Positions 35,684 to 46,192 of a DNA stretch of 64,000 bases are shown one piece after another. The notes under the pieces are model-generated. The model worked only from the letters and a program-made list of their open reading frames with translations. It did no database searches and was not told the DNA's origin. Both the position numbers and the translations under genes were made by a program. Source of the DNA: Dactylis glomerata (taxonomy: Eukaryota > Streptophyta > Magnoliopsida > Poales > Poaceae); the NCBI GenBank assembly GCA_007115705.1, contig QXEO01002089.1, positions 1,635,035-1,699,034 on the forward strand. The letters run 5' to 3'. Numbering within the stretch: position 1 is the first letter of the stretch; every line of letters begins with the position of its first letter.

Positions 35684-35950
35684 TATTTGTGGCACTGTCG
35701 TCTAGGTCATATTGGCATAAAATGCATAAAGAAACTCCATTCTGATGGACTTTTGGAGTCTCTTGATTTTGAATCATTTGACACGTGCAAGCCATGCCTC
35801 ATGGGCAAGATGATCAAAAACCCGTTCTCCGGAATAATGGAGCGAGCAACGGATTTATTGGAAATCATACATACCGATGTGTGCGGACCAATGAGTATTT
35901 TGACGCACGGTGTATATCGCTATTTTTCTAAGTGTGCTAGTACTATGTAG
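35684..35950 (+). pseudogene. E5 displaced GAG-pre-integrase segment, copy 2
   Basis: Identical in translation to the segment at 28926-29192 and in the same wrong place inside RNase H sequence. The displacement therefore predates the large duplication. Confidence 0.75.
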
Positions 35951-36214
35951 TTCTATTGTATGACAATAGTGACAACATAGTCTCGGCAAAGAAATTGAGG
36001 TCTCGCCAGAAGACCAAGTTTATACGATGCCATCTCATGTCAAGATGAGTAATGCGTGATGACGCAAAAGATATGCAAATACAAACGGACCTGAAAGTGT
36101 CAGACCCGTAGATAAGGTTTACCACGTGCAACGCGTATAAGTAACACCGGAATGCCATAGGTGTTGAATGCGCAAGTATTGACTAGATTATTGACTCTAG
36201 TGCAAGTGGGAGAC

Positions 36215-37943
36215 TGAAGGAAATATGCCCTAGAGGCAATAATAATATTGTTATTATCATATTTCTTGTTCATGATAATGTTTATACTCCATGCTATAAT
36301 TGTATTAAGCGGAAACATTAATACTTGTGTGGTTTATGAACAACACCGTGTCCCTAGTACGCCTCTACTAGACTAGCTCATTGATTAATGATGGTTAAGG
36401 TTTCCTAACCATAGACATGAGTTGTCAATTAATAATGAGATCATATCATTAGGAGAATGATATGATGGACAGACCCAAATAAAGCAGAGCAATTAGATCG
36501 TGTCATCGTGTTCATCTTTGCGAAGCTTTTCCTATGTCATGTATTGTATTCCTTAGACCATGAGATAATACAACTCCCTAGTATCGGAAGAAAGCTTTGA
36601 AGTCATCAAACGTCATCCTATGTGAGGGTGATAATAAAGGTGTCTCTCAGGTGATCGGAAAGTACTTGTTGGGTTGTATGTATTGAGATGGAATTTGTCC
36701 CTCCCAAGTCGGAGAGATATACTTCGGGCCCACTCGGTAATCGATATCAACACCGCTTGCAAGCATGTGGTTAATGAGTTAATCACAAAGTGATATCGGA
36801 TTACGGAACGAGTAAAGTACTTGCTGTGAACGAGATTGAACTAGGTATGGCGATACCGACGATCAAATCTCGGGCGAGTAAAATATCGTGTGACGAAGGG
36901 AATACATATACGGGATTAATTGAATCCTGACATCGTGGTTCATTCGATATGATCATCGATGAATATGTGGGAGTCAATATGGGTTTTCAGATCCCGCTGT
37001 TGATTATTGATAGAAGATCATGTCTACATATTCTCGAACCCGTAGGGTCACACACTTAACGTGTATCGATGCTAGGATAGAATGGATAATTGGTTTATGA
37101 GTTTTAGTTCGGAGTCTCGGATGAGATCCAGGACGTCACGAGAGGTTCCGGAATGGTCCGGAGAATAAGATTCATATAAAGGAAAGCAGTTTTTGGATTC
37201 TGGAAAGGTTTCGGAGTTTATCGGTATTGTACCGGAAGGTTCTAGAAGGTTCCGGAGTGGGACCAACGTGGGCCCACTTGACGGAGGCCTGCGTGGGCCT
37301 AAGGGGAAGTGCCCTGGCCGCCTTGGGCCAGGCGCACAAGGCCCCTAAGGCCCAGCCGGCCAGCCCAAGGGGAAACCCTAAGGGAGTCTTCAAAGAAGGA
37401 AGGGGGGAAACTTGCCCCCCACTCTTCCTACTCCAAGTCGGCGCCCTAGGGTTTGGGGAGAGGCCAAGCTGGCCGGCCACCCCTCTATATATAGGGGGGC
37501 AAGGGCGCAGCCCTCTCCACCCCCTAACCCAAACCCTAGCCGCCAACTGCTGCCCTCCCTCTCTCTCTCTCGCGATTGCGCGTAGGCGAAGCCCTGCCGC
37601 AGAAACTCTCCACCATAAGCACCACGCCGTCGTGCTGCTGATCCAATCTATCTCTCCACCATACTTGCTGGACCAAGGAAGGAGGAGACGTCGCTGCACC
37701 GCACGTGTGCAACTCTCGGAGGCGCCGCCACTTGCGGCGTAGGATCGGATCAGATCGCGAGGAGGAGACGGCAAGTACGACTATGTCAACCACGTTCTAT
37801 TGAACGTTTCCGCTGTGCGAATCTTCAAGGGTATGAAGATCTCATCTACCTCTCTCGTTGATTACATCTCCTAGATTAGATCTTGGCTTTCTTGTTCGCA
37901 TCCGTAGGAAATTTTTTGATTTACTATGCTACGAAACCCTTCA
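36215..37943 (+). repeat. E5 LTR, copy B (original 3' LTR)
   Basis: 1729 bp and nearly identical to copy A. It joins the remainder of the E4 LTR at 37944 with AATAT, a plausible target-site copy. Confidence 0.85.
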
Positions 37944-38791
37944 AATATTTCTCAACAATAATTCACTAATAACATCTTGACTTCTCCCATGTCCTCAAGA
38001 ACTAAACGAACTACTCACAAGTCATCATATGGATCATGATCAGAGGTGAAATAATGGTAAATAACAATCTGAACATAAACCTTAATTCAACGGTTCCACT
38101 CAATAGCATCAACTACAAGAGTAATCAACACCGGGAAAGTTTCCCCTATGAATATAACAAGATCCAACTCAAGATGTTACAGCGGGATGGCGTGGTGATG
38201 GTGGAGATGAAGGTGCTGGTGATGGAGATGATGATGATGATCCCGATGAAGTCCGGTGCGATGGTGATGACGATGGCGACGATCTCCCCTCTTCGGGAAG
38301 GAATTTCCCCGGCAGATTTCTCCCTGCCGGAGAGCTTTCTCTCTCTGGTGTTCTCCGCCCCACAGAGGCGGCTGTGTCTAACTCTGAGCCCCCCCTTGAC
38401 TTAGGTTTTTGGGGACGATGATGTACGCGAAGGGGCGAGACGAGAGGTGGGCCAGGGCTCCCTCACATAGGGCTGGCGCGGCCAGGGGGCTGGCCGCGCC
38501 ACCCTGGCGTGTGGGGCCCCCTGGCTCCTCTCGACTCCTCCTTCTGGCTTCCTGAGTCTTCTGGGAAAATATAATTTCTGGGTATTTTTCTGGAATTTTC
38601 CTGATCTTCAAAATATGGTCTCTTTATGGTCCTTTTTCCAGCAGAATTCTGACTCCGACAGCAACTCCTCCGATGATCATCAAACATGTGAAAGCAAAGG
38701 AAATAACATCAGTATCATGTCTAAATATGAAATATATCAATGAATAACAGTAAATTATGATACAAAATAGTGATGCAAATTGGACGTATCA
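37944..38791 (-). repeat. E4 3' LTR, inner part
   Basis: Matches 46850-47686 apart from a small extra segment (GGGGACGATGAT-like) near 38410. Contains a perfect 12-bp-arm GC hairpin at 38474-38501. The minus-strand LTR start (TGATACGTCC) is at 38791. Confidence 0.9.
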
Positions 38792-38804
38792 ACCCCCCCA
38801 AGTT
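38792..38804 (-). other. E4 polypurine tract
   Basis: The minus strand reads AACTTGGGGGGGT directly next to the 3' LTR. Confidence 0.65.
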
Positions 38805-40478
38805 AGACCTCGCTTGTCCCCAAGCGAAAACTAAACTCGGTAAACATGACCACAGGTTTATGGAGTGAAATGTCGATAATCAAAATACGGACAAGAAGCA
38901 TCACATTCACTGAGGCACAAGTTATAATAGATAGCAACTTCCCTTTATAAGATATAGACTTGCAATAGGTAAAAGGGAATCACATGTAAAGATGCACAAG
39001 GTAAACTATAATTGGCAATGGCAAACCTTAGTTCTTGGTCAAAGGATGGAGAACAAACTATTCTCTCTTTTAAACGGAGCCTTTAAAAATAGAGCTAATA
39101 TAGCAAAGACTATATGCTCAACAAAGTAAACTTTTGCATTCATAGAAAGCTTTCAAAGATATATTCCTTCAGATAAAAGCATTATACAAAATAAGGAAGA
39201 TAATAAACATGATTAAACGGATCAACATATGGACGAGTGAAACATAACAACTCAAATGCTTGCTTGAGATAGAGATAAATAGGTTGACTCAACATAAAAG
39301 TAAAAGATAGGCCCTTCGCAGAGGGAAGCCGGGATTAAACATGTGCTAGAGCTTTTCATTTGTAAAACAAAGGTAAAAATTGTTTTGAGAGGTGGTTGCT
39401 TTTGTCAACGACTAGCAACGGAGTTCTTGATATCTTCCATACTAAACAAGTGAGAGCGGTTCCGAGATGTTTGATTAATTGGCACTTTAGTGCTCTTTTA
39501 TAGCTTTGCACTCCTCCCCACCTTTTTCCTTTCTCAAACCATGGCTAACCGATTCCATCGGGTGCCGACCAACTTTCACAATCCATTGGAGGAGTGCCTT
39601 TTTCTTTCTTTTTCTTTTTAAGATTATAATGGTCTGACCAGCTCCCTTGCAAAATTAATGACGAGCAGATGAAGCTGCCTAGTCGAGGGGTACTTAATTT
39701 AGTATGGAAGATAACAAACCCATCCACTACGTCCTCATGAGCTAAAAACAGTGGCACAAAATGAGAAGTGTTTGAAGGTTTTTGAAAGGTAGCACATGAA
39801 AATTTACTTGGAATGGCTTGAAATACCATGCATAGGAATTTATAGTGGACTCTTTGGAAGTGACTTGGCTTTTGGGAATTGGATGCACGAGAAGTATTTC
39901 CTCCCAGTACAGGTTTTTGGCTAGCAAGGCTGGGTAGCAAGCATAAGAGTTGCATGAAACAAACAAACATACATATAATAAGAACAATCATGCAAACTCC
40001 CTTGAAGGTACAACGATTTTAACTTTAAGAATAACAATGCTTATAAGCCAAACATAAGGGAAAACTGAAGTGATGTAACTGCAAGCACTTGTTTATTCTT
40101 CTCTACTCAAACCTCAAGGTAAAGTTGCTACTGACCAAGCTAGGTTTGCCAAAACCAACTAAATCTACTCATGCTCCCAATGTGATACCAATCAACAAGA
40201 CTAGTCATACAAGAGAGTTTGCAAACTAACATAAAGTGTGCGAAAAGTAAACGATAAAACTTCTCATTAATATTTCATTACCGCAACTCACACCAAGGGA
40301 TACATAGATAACTGACTAAGGAGGATACTTCCAAACTGCAAACTATTCTATATGATAACTTCTCTATTCATGATACGACTCTACTTTGAAAAGTAAATGA
40401 GCAAAAGGTAATGATGTGATACCGCGGCACTCCCCCAAGCTTGGAACAAGCCAAGGGGATGCCTAAACCGATGACGAA
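38805..40478 (-). other. E4 3' internal non-coding region
   Basis: No coding frame with recognisable content. About 39280-39900 shares a module with E1 and E2, including the pieces with GGCCCTTCGC, TTGTCAACGAC and AGCTAAAAACAGTGGCAC. A motif CCCCCAAGCTTGG near 40432 resembles the polypurine motif of E1. Confidence 0.65.
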
Positions 40479-41012
40479 TTACTCCTTTGGTGGCGGCGGT
40501 GGATAATCTCTAATAAGCTTCTCAATCAAATCCTTCAGATCATCAATCTTGTACTCGAGGTTACGAATCATCTCGGAATTGTGCTCAACACGGTTCATGA
40601 ACCTGTCAGCAAGAGAATCCCAGCTCTTGGAATTATTTCCCCATCCTTCTTCACCCTTGGAGCTTCCTGTCCCTGCATTGTTAGAACGATCTATATCCCA
40701 GCCAGAGGGTAATCGTGATTTGGGCACCTTTTGGAACTGATGCTCATGAATCAGAGTATGGAAAGGATTTTGGCGTGGTGGAGACGTCCGTGGAGCTAAG
40801 GTGTGATGCGGCACACCTCCTCCGGTCCTTATACGAGCACTCTTCTTGAACTTGTCATGATCTGTCACCACCCCTATGCTGGCAATCACGGTGCTCGGCC
40901 TTGGACTTTGATCTTCCTCTTCGTCTTCGCTTTCAACCTCTTCTTTCAGCCGGAAATCTTTGGTGTCATCTTCTGGAGGTGTCTTCTCCTTGTCACCACT
41001 TGAAGAGGCCAT
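40479..41012 (-). CDS. E4 post-pol ORF, 177 residues, acidic with a C-terminal coiled coil
   Basis: Starts at the ATG at 41012 (MASSSGDKEKTPPEDD). The frame is open 76 codons further upstream, but that part reads into GC-rich leader-like sequence, so I prefer this start. The N-terminal half is acidic (EEVESEDEEEDQ). The C-terminal part (DRFMNRVEHNSEMIRNLEYK and LKDLIEKLIRD) has heptad spacing of a coiled coil, then a Pro-rich end. It lies where Athila elements carry an env-like ORF, but it has no signal peptide or clear membrane segment within the preferred frame. Function unknown. It is intact. Confidence 0.6.
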   Translation of the reverse strand: MASSSGDKEKTPPEDDTKDFRLKEEVESEDEEEDQSPRPSTVIASIGVVTDHDKFKKSARIRTGGGVPHHTLAPRTSPPRQNPFHTLIHEHQFQKVPKSRLPSGWDIDRSNNAGTGSSKGEEGWGNNSKSWDSLADRFMNRVEHNSEMIRNLEYKIDDLKDLIEKLIRDYPPPPPKE

Positions 41013-41350
41013 GGCTCCTCCAAGCTTAAGATCAACTCCTGACAGAAATAGCTCGAAACAAAACACAACAAGAAAACGATATATAGACCTCGGGGACTCC
41101 GGGGGGTTAAATAGGCGAAAATTATACATCGAAACGAAGTCACATGAGGAAATCGGGACGGAAACGAGTCCCGGGGTGTTCTCACACCCAGGTGGCGCGG
41201 CCAGGGGTGGGCCCGCGCCCCCTATGTGTGAGACACACATGGACTCTTTTTCCTGCCCTTTTTCGTCTTGTGATTTTTCATATTTAGTAAAAATAGCAAA
41301 AATATTAAAGGAAGAACTTTTCGCGAAACTTTTCTGACTAGATCTGTTAC

Positions 41351-44300
41351 CTATTCGAAAACGAACTCTGCAGGTACCTGCAATTTGTCTTGGATGTAAT
41401 CTTCTGGAGAAACTATTTCAATAACATCAACATCTTCATTATAAGAATCTCCAGAAATATAATGTTTGAGTCTTTGTCCATTCACCACTTGTGTAGAGTC
41501 ATCTTTCAATGAAGCAATCTTAATTGCACCTGAGCGGTACACTTCCACAATAACATATGGTCCTTCCCATTTAGAAAGTAATTTTCCTGCAAAAAATCTA
41601 AGACGAGACCTATACAATAGAACTTCCTCACCAACATGAAACTCTCTCTTAAGAATTCTCTTATCATGCCATCGCTTGACTTTCTCTTTGAAAAGTCTGG
41701 CATTCTCATACGCTTCGTTCCTCCACTCATCAAGAGAACTCAAATCTAACAACCTTTTCTTACCGGCTAGTTTAAAATCTCTGTTAAGCTCTCTCACTGC
41801 CCAAAAAGCTTTGTGTTCTAATTCTAAGGGCAAGTGACACGCTTTTCCGTAAACCATCTTATAAGGAGACATACCCATGGGGTTCTTATAAGCAGTTCTA
41901 TAAGCCCATAAAGCGTCGTTTAACTTACTAGGCCAGTTTTTCCTAGATCTATTGACAGTCTTCTGCAAGATAGACTTGATCTCCCTATTTGAAAGCTCTA
42001 CCTACCCACTAGTTTCGGGATGATAAGCAGAAGCAATTCTATGATTGACATCATACTTAGCAAGAGTTTTTCTAAAACTACCGTGAATAAAATGAGAACC
42101 TCCGTCAGTCATAAGATATCTAGGCACTCCAAACCTAGGAAAAATAACATCCTTAAGCATTTTTAACGAAGTCTCACCATCGGCACTCTTTGTAGGTATG
42201 GCTTCTACCCATTTAGTAACATAATCAACAGCAACAAGTATATGGGTATAGCCTTTTGAAGGAGGAAAAGGACCCATAAAGTCAAATCCCCAACAATCAA
42301 ACGGTTCAATAACAAGAGTGTAATTCATAGGCATCTCATTGCGTCTAGAAATATTACCAACTCTTTGACATTCATCGCAAGATAAAACATACCTTCTGGC
42401 ATCTTTAAAGAGGGTTGACCAATAAAAACCTGATTGTAGAACCTTCTGTGCGGTTCTATCTCCAGCATGATGCCCTCCATAAGCACTGCTATGGCATTTT
42501 CTTAATATCTCTTGTTGCTCATATTCCGGTACGCATCTTCTCATAATACCATCAACTCCTTCTTTATATAAATGTGGGTCATCCCAAAAATAATGCCTCA
42601 AATCATAGAAGAATTTTCTTCTTTGCTGAGCTGTAAAGGTTGGAGGCAAATACTTGGAAACAATAAAGTTAGCATAATCAGCATACCAAGGAAGGTCTCG
42701 CGAAGTTACATTAATTGCAGCCAACTGTTCATTTGGAAAACTATCATTAACAGGAATAGGATCAAAAGAAATGTTTTCCAATCTAGACAAGTTGTCAGCC
42801 ATAGGATTTTCAGCACCTTTCCTATCTACGATATGCAAATCAAACTCTTGTAAAAGCAACACCCATCTAATAAGCCTAGGCTTAGCATCCTTCTTAGTCA
42901 TAAGATATCTAATAGCAGCGTGATCAGTATGAATAGTAACTTTAGAATCAACAATGTAAGATCTAAACTTATCACAAGCAAAAACAACAGCAAGAAACTC
43001 TTTCTCAGTAGTAGCATAATTCTTCTGAGCAGCATCAAGAGTCTTACTAGCATAATGAATAACATTCAACTTATTATCTACGCGCTGTCCAAGAACAGCA
43101 CCCACAGCAAAATCACTAGCATCGCACATAATTTCAAAAGGTAAATTCCAATTAGGTGGTTGAACAATAGGAGCAGTAGTTAAAGCCTTCTTAAGAGTTT
43201 CAAAAGCTTCCTTACAATCACCATCAAAGACAAATGGTACATCCTTTTGAAGAAGATTGGTAAGAGGCTTTGAAATCTTAGAGAAATCTTTAATAAACCT
43301 CCTATAGAAACCAGCATGACCAAGAATACTACGAATACCTTTAACATCTCTTGGACAAGGCATTTTCTCAATTGCCTCCACTTTTGCTCTTTCAACTTCA
43401 ATACCTCTTTCAGAAATTTTATGTCCAAGGACAATTCCTTCATTTACCATAAAGTGGCATTTCTCCCAATTAAGAACAAGGTTAGTTTCTTCGCACCTCT
43501 GCAAAACTTTATCAAGGTTGTGCAAACAATTATCAAAAGAAGTTCCATAGACGGAGAAATCGTCCATGAAGACCTCCACAATTTCTTCACAAAAGCCATG
43601 AAAAATAGCAGACATACATCTTTGAAAAGTAGCAAGAGCATTGCATAAACCAAACGGCATACATCTATAAGCATAGGTTCCATAAGGGCAAGTAAAAGTG
43701 GTTTTCTCTTGATCATCCTTCTTAACAGCAATTTGAGAGAAACCAGAATAACCATCAAGGAAACAAAAATGAGTCTTCTTAGACAACCTTTCTAGCATTT
43801 GATCTATAAACGGTAAAGGGTAATGATCTTTCTTAGTAACTTTGTTTACCTTCCTATAATCAATACACATTCTATAACCAACTACTACCCTTTGAGGAAT
43901 AAGCTCGTTATTCTCATTAGGCACAACAGTCATACCTCCTTTCTTAGGAACACAATGAACAGGACTAACCCATCTACTATCAGCAATAGGATAAATAATA
44001 CCAGCATCAAGGAGTTTTAATACCTCGTTTCTTACCACATCCTTCATCTTGGGAATTAGGCGGCGTTGATGCTCCACAACTGGCTTCGCATCTTTCTCCA
44101 TATTAATGGCATGCTGACATAAAGTGGGAGAAATCTCTTTTAAATCATCAAGAGTATATCCCATAGCTCCTCGGTGTTTCCTCAATATCTCCAATAATCT
44201 TTCTTCTTCTTTTCCTGAAAGTTTAGAACTAATAATAACAGGATATATTTTCTTATCATCAATATAAGCATATTTAAGATCATCAGGCAAAGGCTTTAAT

Positions 44301-44458
44301 TCAAACACAGGATCTTCTTTAGGCGGCAAAGTGGTACCAAGATCCTCCACAGGTAGATTATGCTTGAGTAATGGTGGTTGACGAAGGAGAATATCGTCAA
44401 TCTCTTCTCTTTCCTTGCTGAAAACATCACTTTCGTGATCTTCCATGAATTGCTGCAA
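41351..44458 (-). pseudogene. E4 pol: reverse transcriptase, RNase H, integrase (one in-frame stop)
   Basis: The frame continues from gag-protease after a TGA. Order: linker, reverse transcriptase (WVSPVHCVPKKGG, CIDYRKVNKVTKKDHYPLPF, catalytic VFMDDFSVYG near 43545-43580), RNase H (FEIMCDASDFAVGAVLGQ, IHTDHAAIRYL), integrase zinc-binding region (HSSAYGGHHAGDRTAQKVL, CDECQRVG), integrase core (WGFDFMGPFP, LMTDGGSHFI) and, after a TAG at 42002-42004, the core end and C-terminal domain to 41351 (WPSKLNDALWAYRTAYKNP, KWEGPYVIVEVY). Apart from the stop the domains look complete, so decay is recent. Confidence 0.9.
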
Positions 44459-44500
44459 GGCATTATTCGGGGCAAGGGCAATAGAAGCAAGCTGTTCAAC

Positions 44501-46078
44501 TCAAAAATTTTCATTAGGCGTTTCATTTTCATAAGAAGTCTTAGCAAACTTGGAAAAATTAAACTCATAAGACTCTCCATTAAACTTAGTAAAAAAATTC
44601 TCCTTCTTACAATCTATCACGGCGCCACAGGTGTTCAAAAATGGTCTACCAAAAATAATAGGACAAGTTTTACTAGCCTCCTTACCAAGTACTAGAAAAT
44701 CAGTAGGGTATTTAGTCTTACCGCAAAGAACTTCCACATCTCGAACAATACCAAGAGGCCAAACAGTCTCTCTGTTAGCAAGCTGAACAACCACATCAAT
44801 ATCTTCAAGTTCACAAGCGCCTATCTCGTGCATAATTTCTTTGTAAAGCTCTAAGGGAATAGCACTGGCACTAGCACCAATATCACATAAACCATAATAG
44901 CAATGATCTCCAATCCTGAAAGAAATAACAGGAACATTTGCTTCCCTATACTTTTTAGGATGTGAAAGAATGTTAGAAGCATCTTCACAAAAAAGAATAT
45001 ATTCATCCCCTACATCTTTAGTAACAAGATCCTTCAATATAGCTACAGGGGACTTAATAGTAATTTGCTCATCAGGCTCTGCAGCTTTCTTAGTACTTTT
45101 ATTAGACACACTTACCAAAGTAGAATACTTCTTTACCTTTGCAGGGAAAGGTGTCTTCTCAAAATAAGGTTCAGGCACAATGCTATCAACAGTAGAAACT
45201 TCAGTAGCTGCAGCAGGAATATGACTAATAGAATCTTTGTAAGGCGCATGATATTTGTTCCAATCTTTCTTTGGAACATCAATATAAGAGGCAAAAGCCT
45301 TAAGACAATTAGCAAGTATTTGTGAATCAAGACCATAAGCAGCGCTAACACTATGAAAGTCATCGGTTCCCATAAAAGATTTAATGCATTCATAATCATA
45401 GTTTATACCTGACTTCCTACCTTTGTCGTTTTCCCAACCTTCAGCATTCTCTTGTATACGGTCAAGAAGTTTCCACTTAGCATCTTCTTTCATATGAGTA
45501 AATGATCCAAAACAAGAAGCATCCAAATAATCCTTATCAGGAAGAGTAAGCCGCGCATAAAAATTATCAATAACAATATTATTGGGGAGCTCATGAATGG
45601 GGCATTTGAGCATTAGTAATTTCAATCTCCCCCACGCTTGGGCAATACTCTCTCCATCATGAGGCCAAAAATTATATATCCGGTTACGGTCTTTATGAAT
45701 TTCACTTGGAGGATAAAACTTGGAATAAAAGAGAGGCACAATATCCTCCCATGCCATAGATGGACCATCTTGGAGTAGTCGATACCACTCTTCAGCTCTG
45801 CCTTTCAATGATAATGAGAATAATTTCTTCTTGACCTGGCTTGGTGAAATACCTGCACATCTGAACAACTCGCATAATTCATGTATAAATAATAAGTGAT
45901 CACCCGGATGGACAGTCCCATCTCCTGAATAGCAGTTATCCATAATACGCCCAACAATTTTCATAGGTATTTTAAAAGGATCAATTTCAGCAGGCGGTGG
46001 CGGTGGTGGTTCCTCCGCATGTGCAGCAGTAGTAGTAGATGTGTTTCCAAATAGGAAACCAAATGGAGAGTTCTCCAT
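44501..46078 (-). CDS. E4 gag and aspartic protease
   Basis: Starts at the ATG at 46078 (MENSPFGFLFGN). The frame is open 11 codons upstream, but this start matches the MEN start of E1 and E2. The gag domain covers residues about 40-260 (FKIPMKIVGRIMDN, DGTVHPGDHLLFIHEL, LKGRAEEWYR) and is close to that of E1. No CCHC knuckle is visible. A retropepsin near residues 375-500 has CDIGASASAIPLEL (active-site Asp present) and CPIIFGRPFLNTCG. It ends at a TGA (44501-44503), after which the same frame continues into pol. The product would supply capsid and protease. Confidence 0.88.
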   Translation of the reverse strand: MENSPFGFLFGNTSTTTAAHAEEPPPPPPAEIDPFKIPMKIVGRIMDNCYSGDGTVHPGDHLLFIHELCELFRCAGISPSQVKKKLFSLSLKGRAEEWYRLLQDGPSMAWEDIVPLFYSKFYPPSEIHKDRNRIYNFWPHDGESIAQAWGRLKLLMLKCPIHELPNNIVIDNFYARLTLPDKDYLDASCFGSFTHMKEDAKWKLLDRIQENAEGWENDKGRKSGINYDYECIKSFMGTDDFHSVSAAYGLDSQILANCLKAFASYIDVPKKDWNKYHAPYKDSISHIPAAATEVSTVDSIVPEPYFEKTPFPAKVKKYSTLVSVSNKSTKKAAEPDEQITIKSPVAILKDLVTKDVGDEYILFCEDASNILSHPKKYREANVPVISFRIGDHCYYGLCDIGASASAIPLELYKEIMHEIGACELEDIDVVVQLANRETVWPLGIVRDVEVLCGKTKYPTDFLVLGKEASKTCPIIFGRPFLNTCGAVIDCKKENFFTKFNGESYEFNFSKFAKTSYENETPNENF

Positions 46079-46163
46079 AGCAGAGTAAAATAAAAGACAA
46101 AATAAAAACAATACTCACATCGACGGTTACCTTTTCCAATTCCACTCTTCAATAGCGCTACAC

Positions 46164-46181
46164 TCCCCGGCAACGGAGCCA
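46164..46181 (-). other. E4 primer-binding site (tRNA-Asp type)
   Basis: The minus strand reads TGGCTCCGTTGCCGGGGA, one base from the E1 site, and lies next to the 5' LTR (46193). Confidence 0.8.
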
Positions 46182-46192
46182 GAAAATAGTCT

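Larger units (their letters stand above)
28243..37943 (+). mobile_element. E5: rearranged, decayed Copia element inside the E4 3' LTR
   Basis: Present order: internal 3' end (28251-29456), LTR copy A (29457-31185), a 434-bp piece of E4 LTR (31186-31619), internal 5' and middle (31620-35008), internal 3' end (35009-36214), LTR copy B (36215-37943). The LTR start (TGAAGGAAATATGCCCTAGA) resembles the start of BARE/Angela-type Copia LTRs. No 5' LTR next to the 5' internal end and no primer site are seen. Copy B ends in TTCA directly before AATAT of E4. The coding region is full of stops and indels. The two 3369-bp segments starting at 28251 and 35009 are nearly identical. Confidence 0.8.
35009..38377 (+). 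repeat. Large direct repeat, copy 2
   Basis: Copy of 28251-31619, offset 6758 bp. Includes the same decayed reverse transcriptase (35009-35683), the displaced GAG-pre-integrase segment (35684-35950) and LTR copy B. Confidence 0.9.

Noticed and set aside
28251..38377. Assembly duplication as the explanation of the 6758-bp offset repeat
   Set aside because: Not excluded, but the copies differ at several bases and both junctions show repair-type features, so a real rearrangement is preferred.
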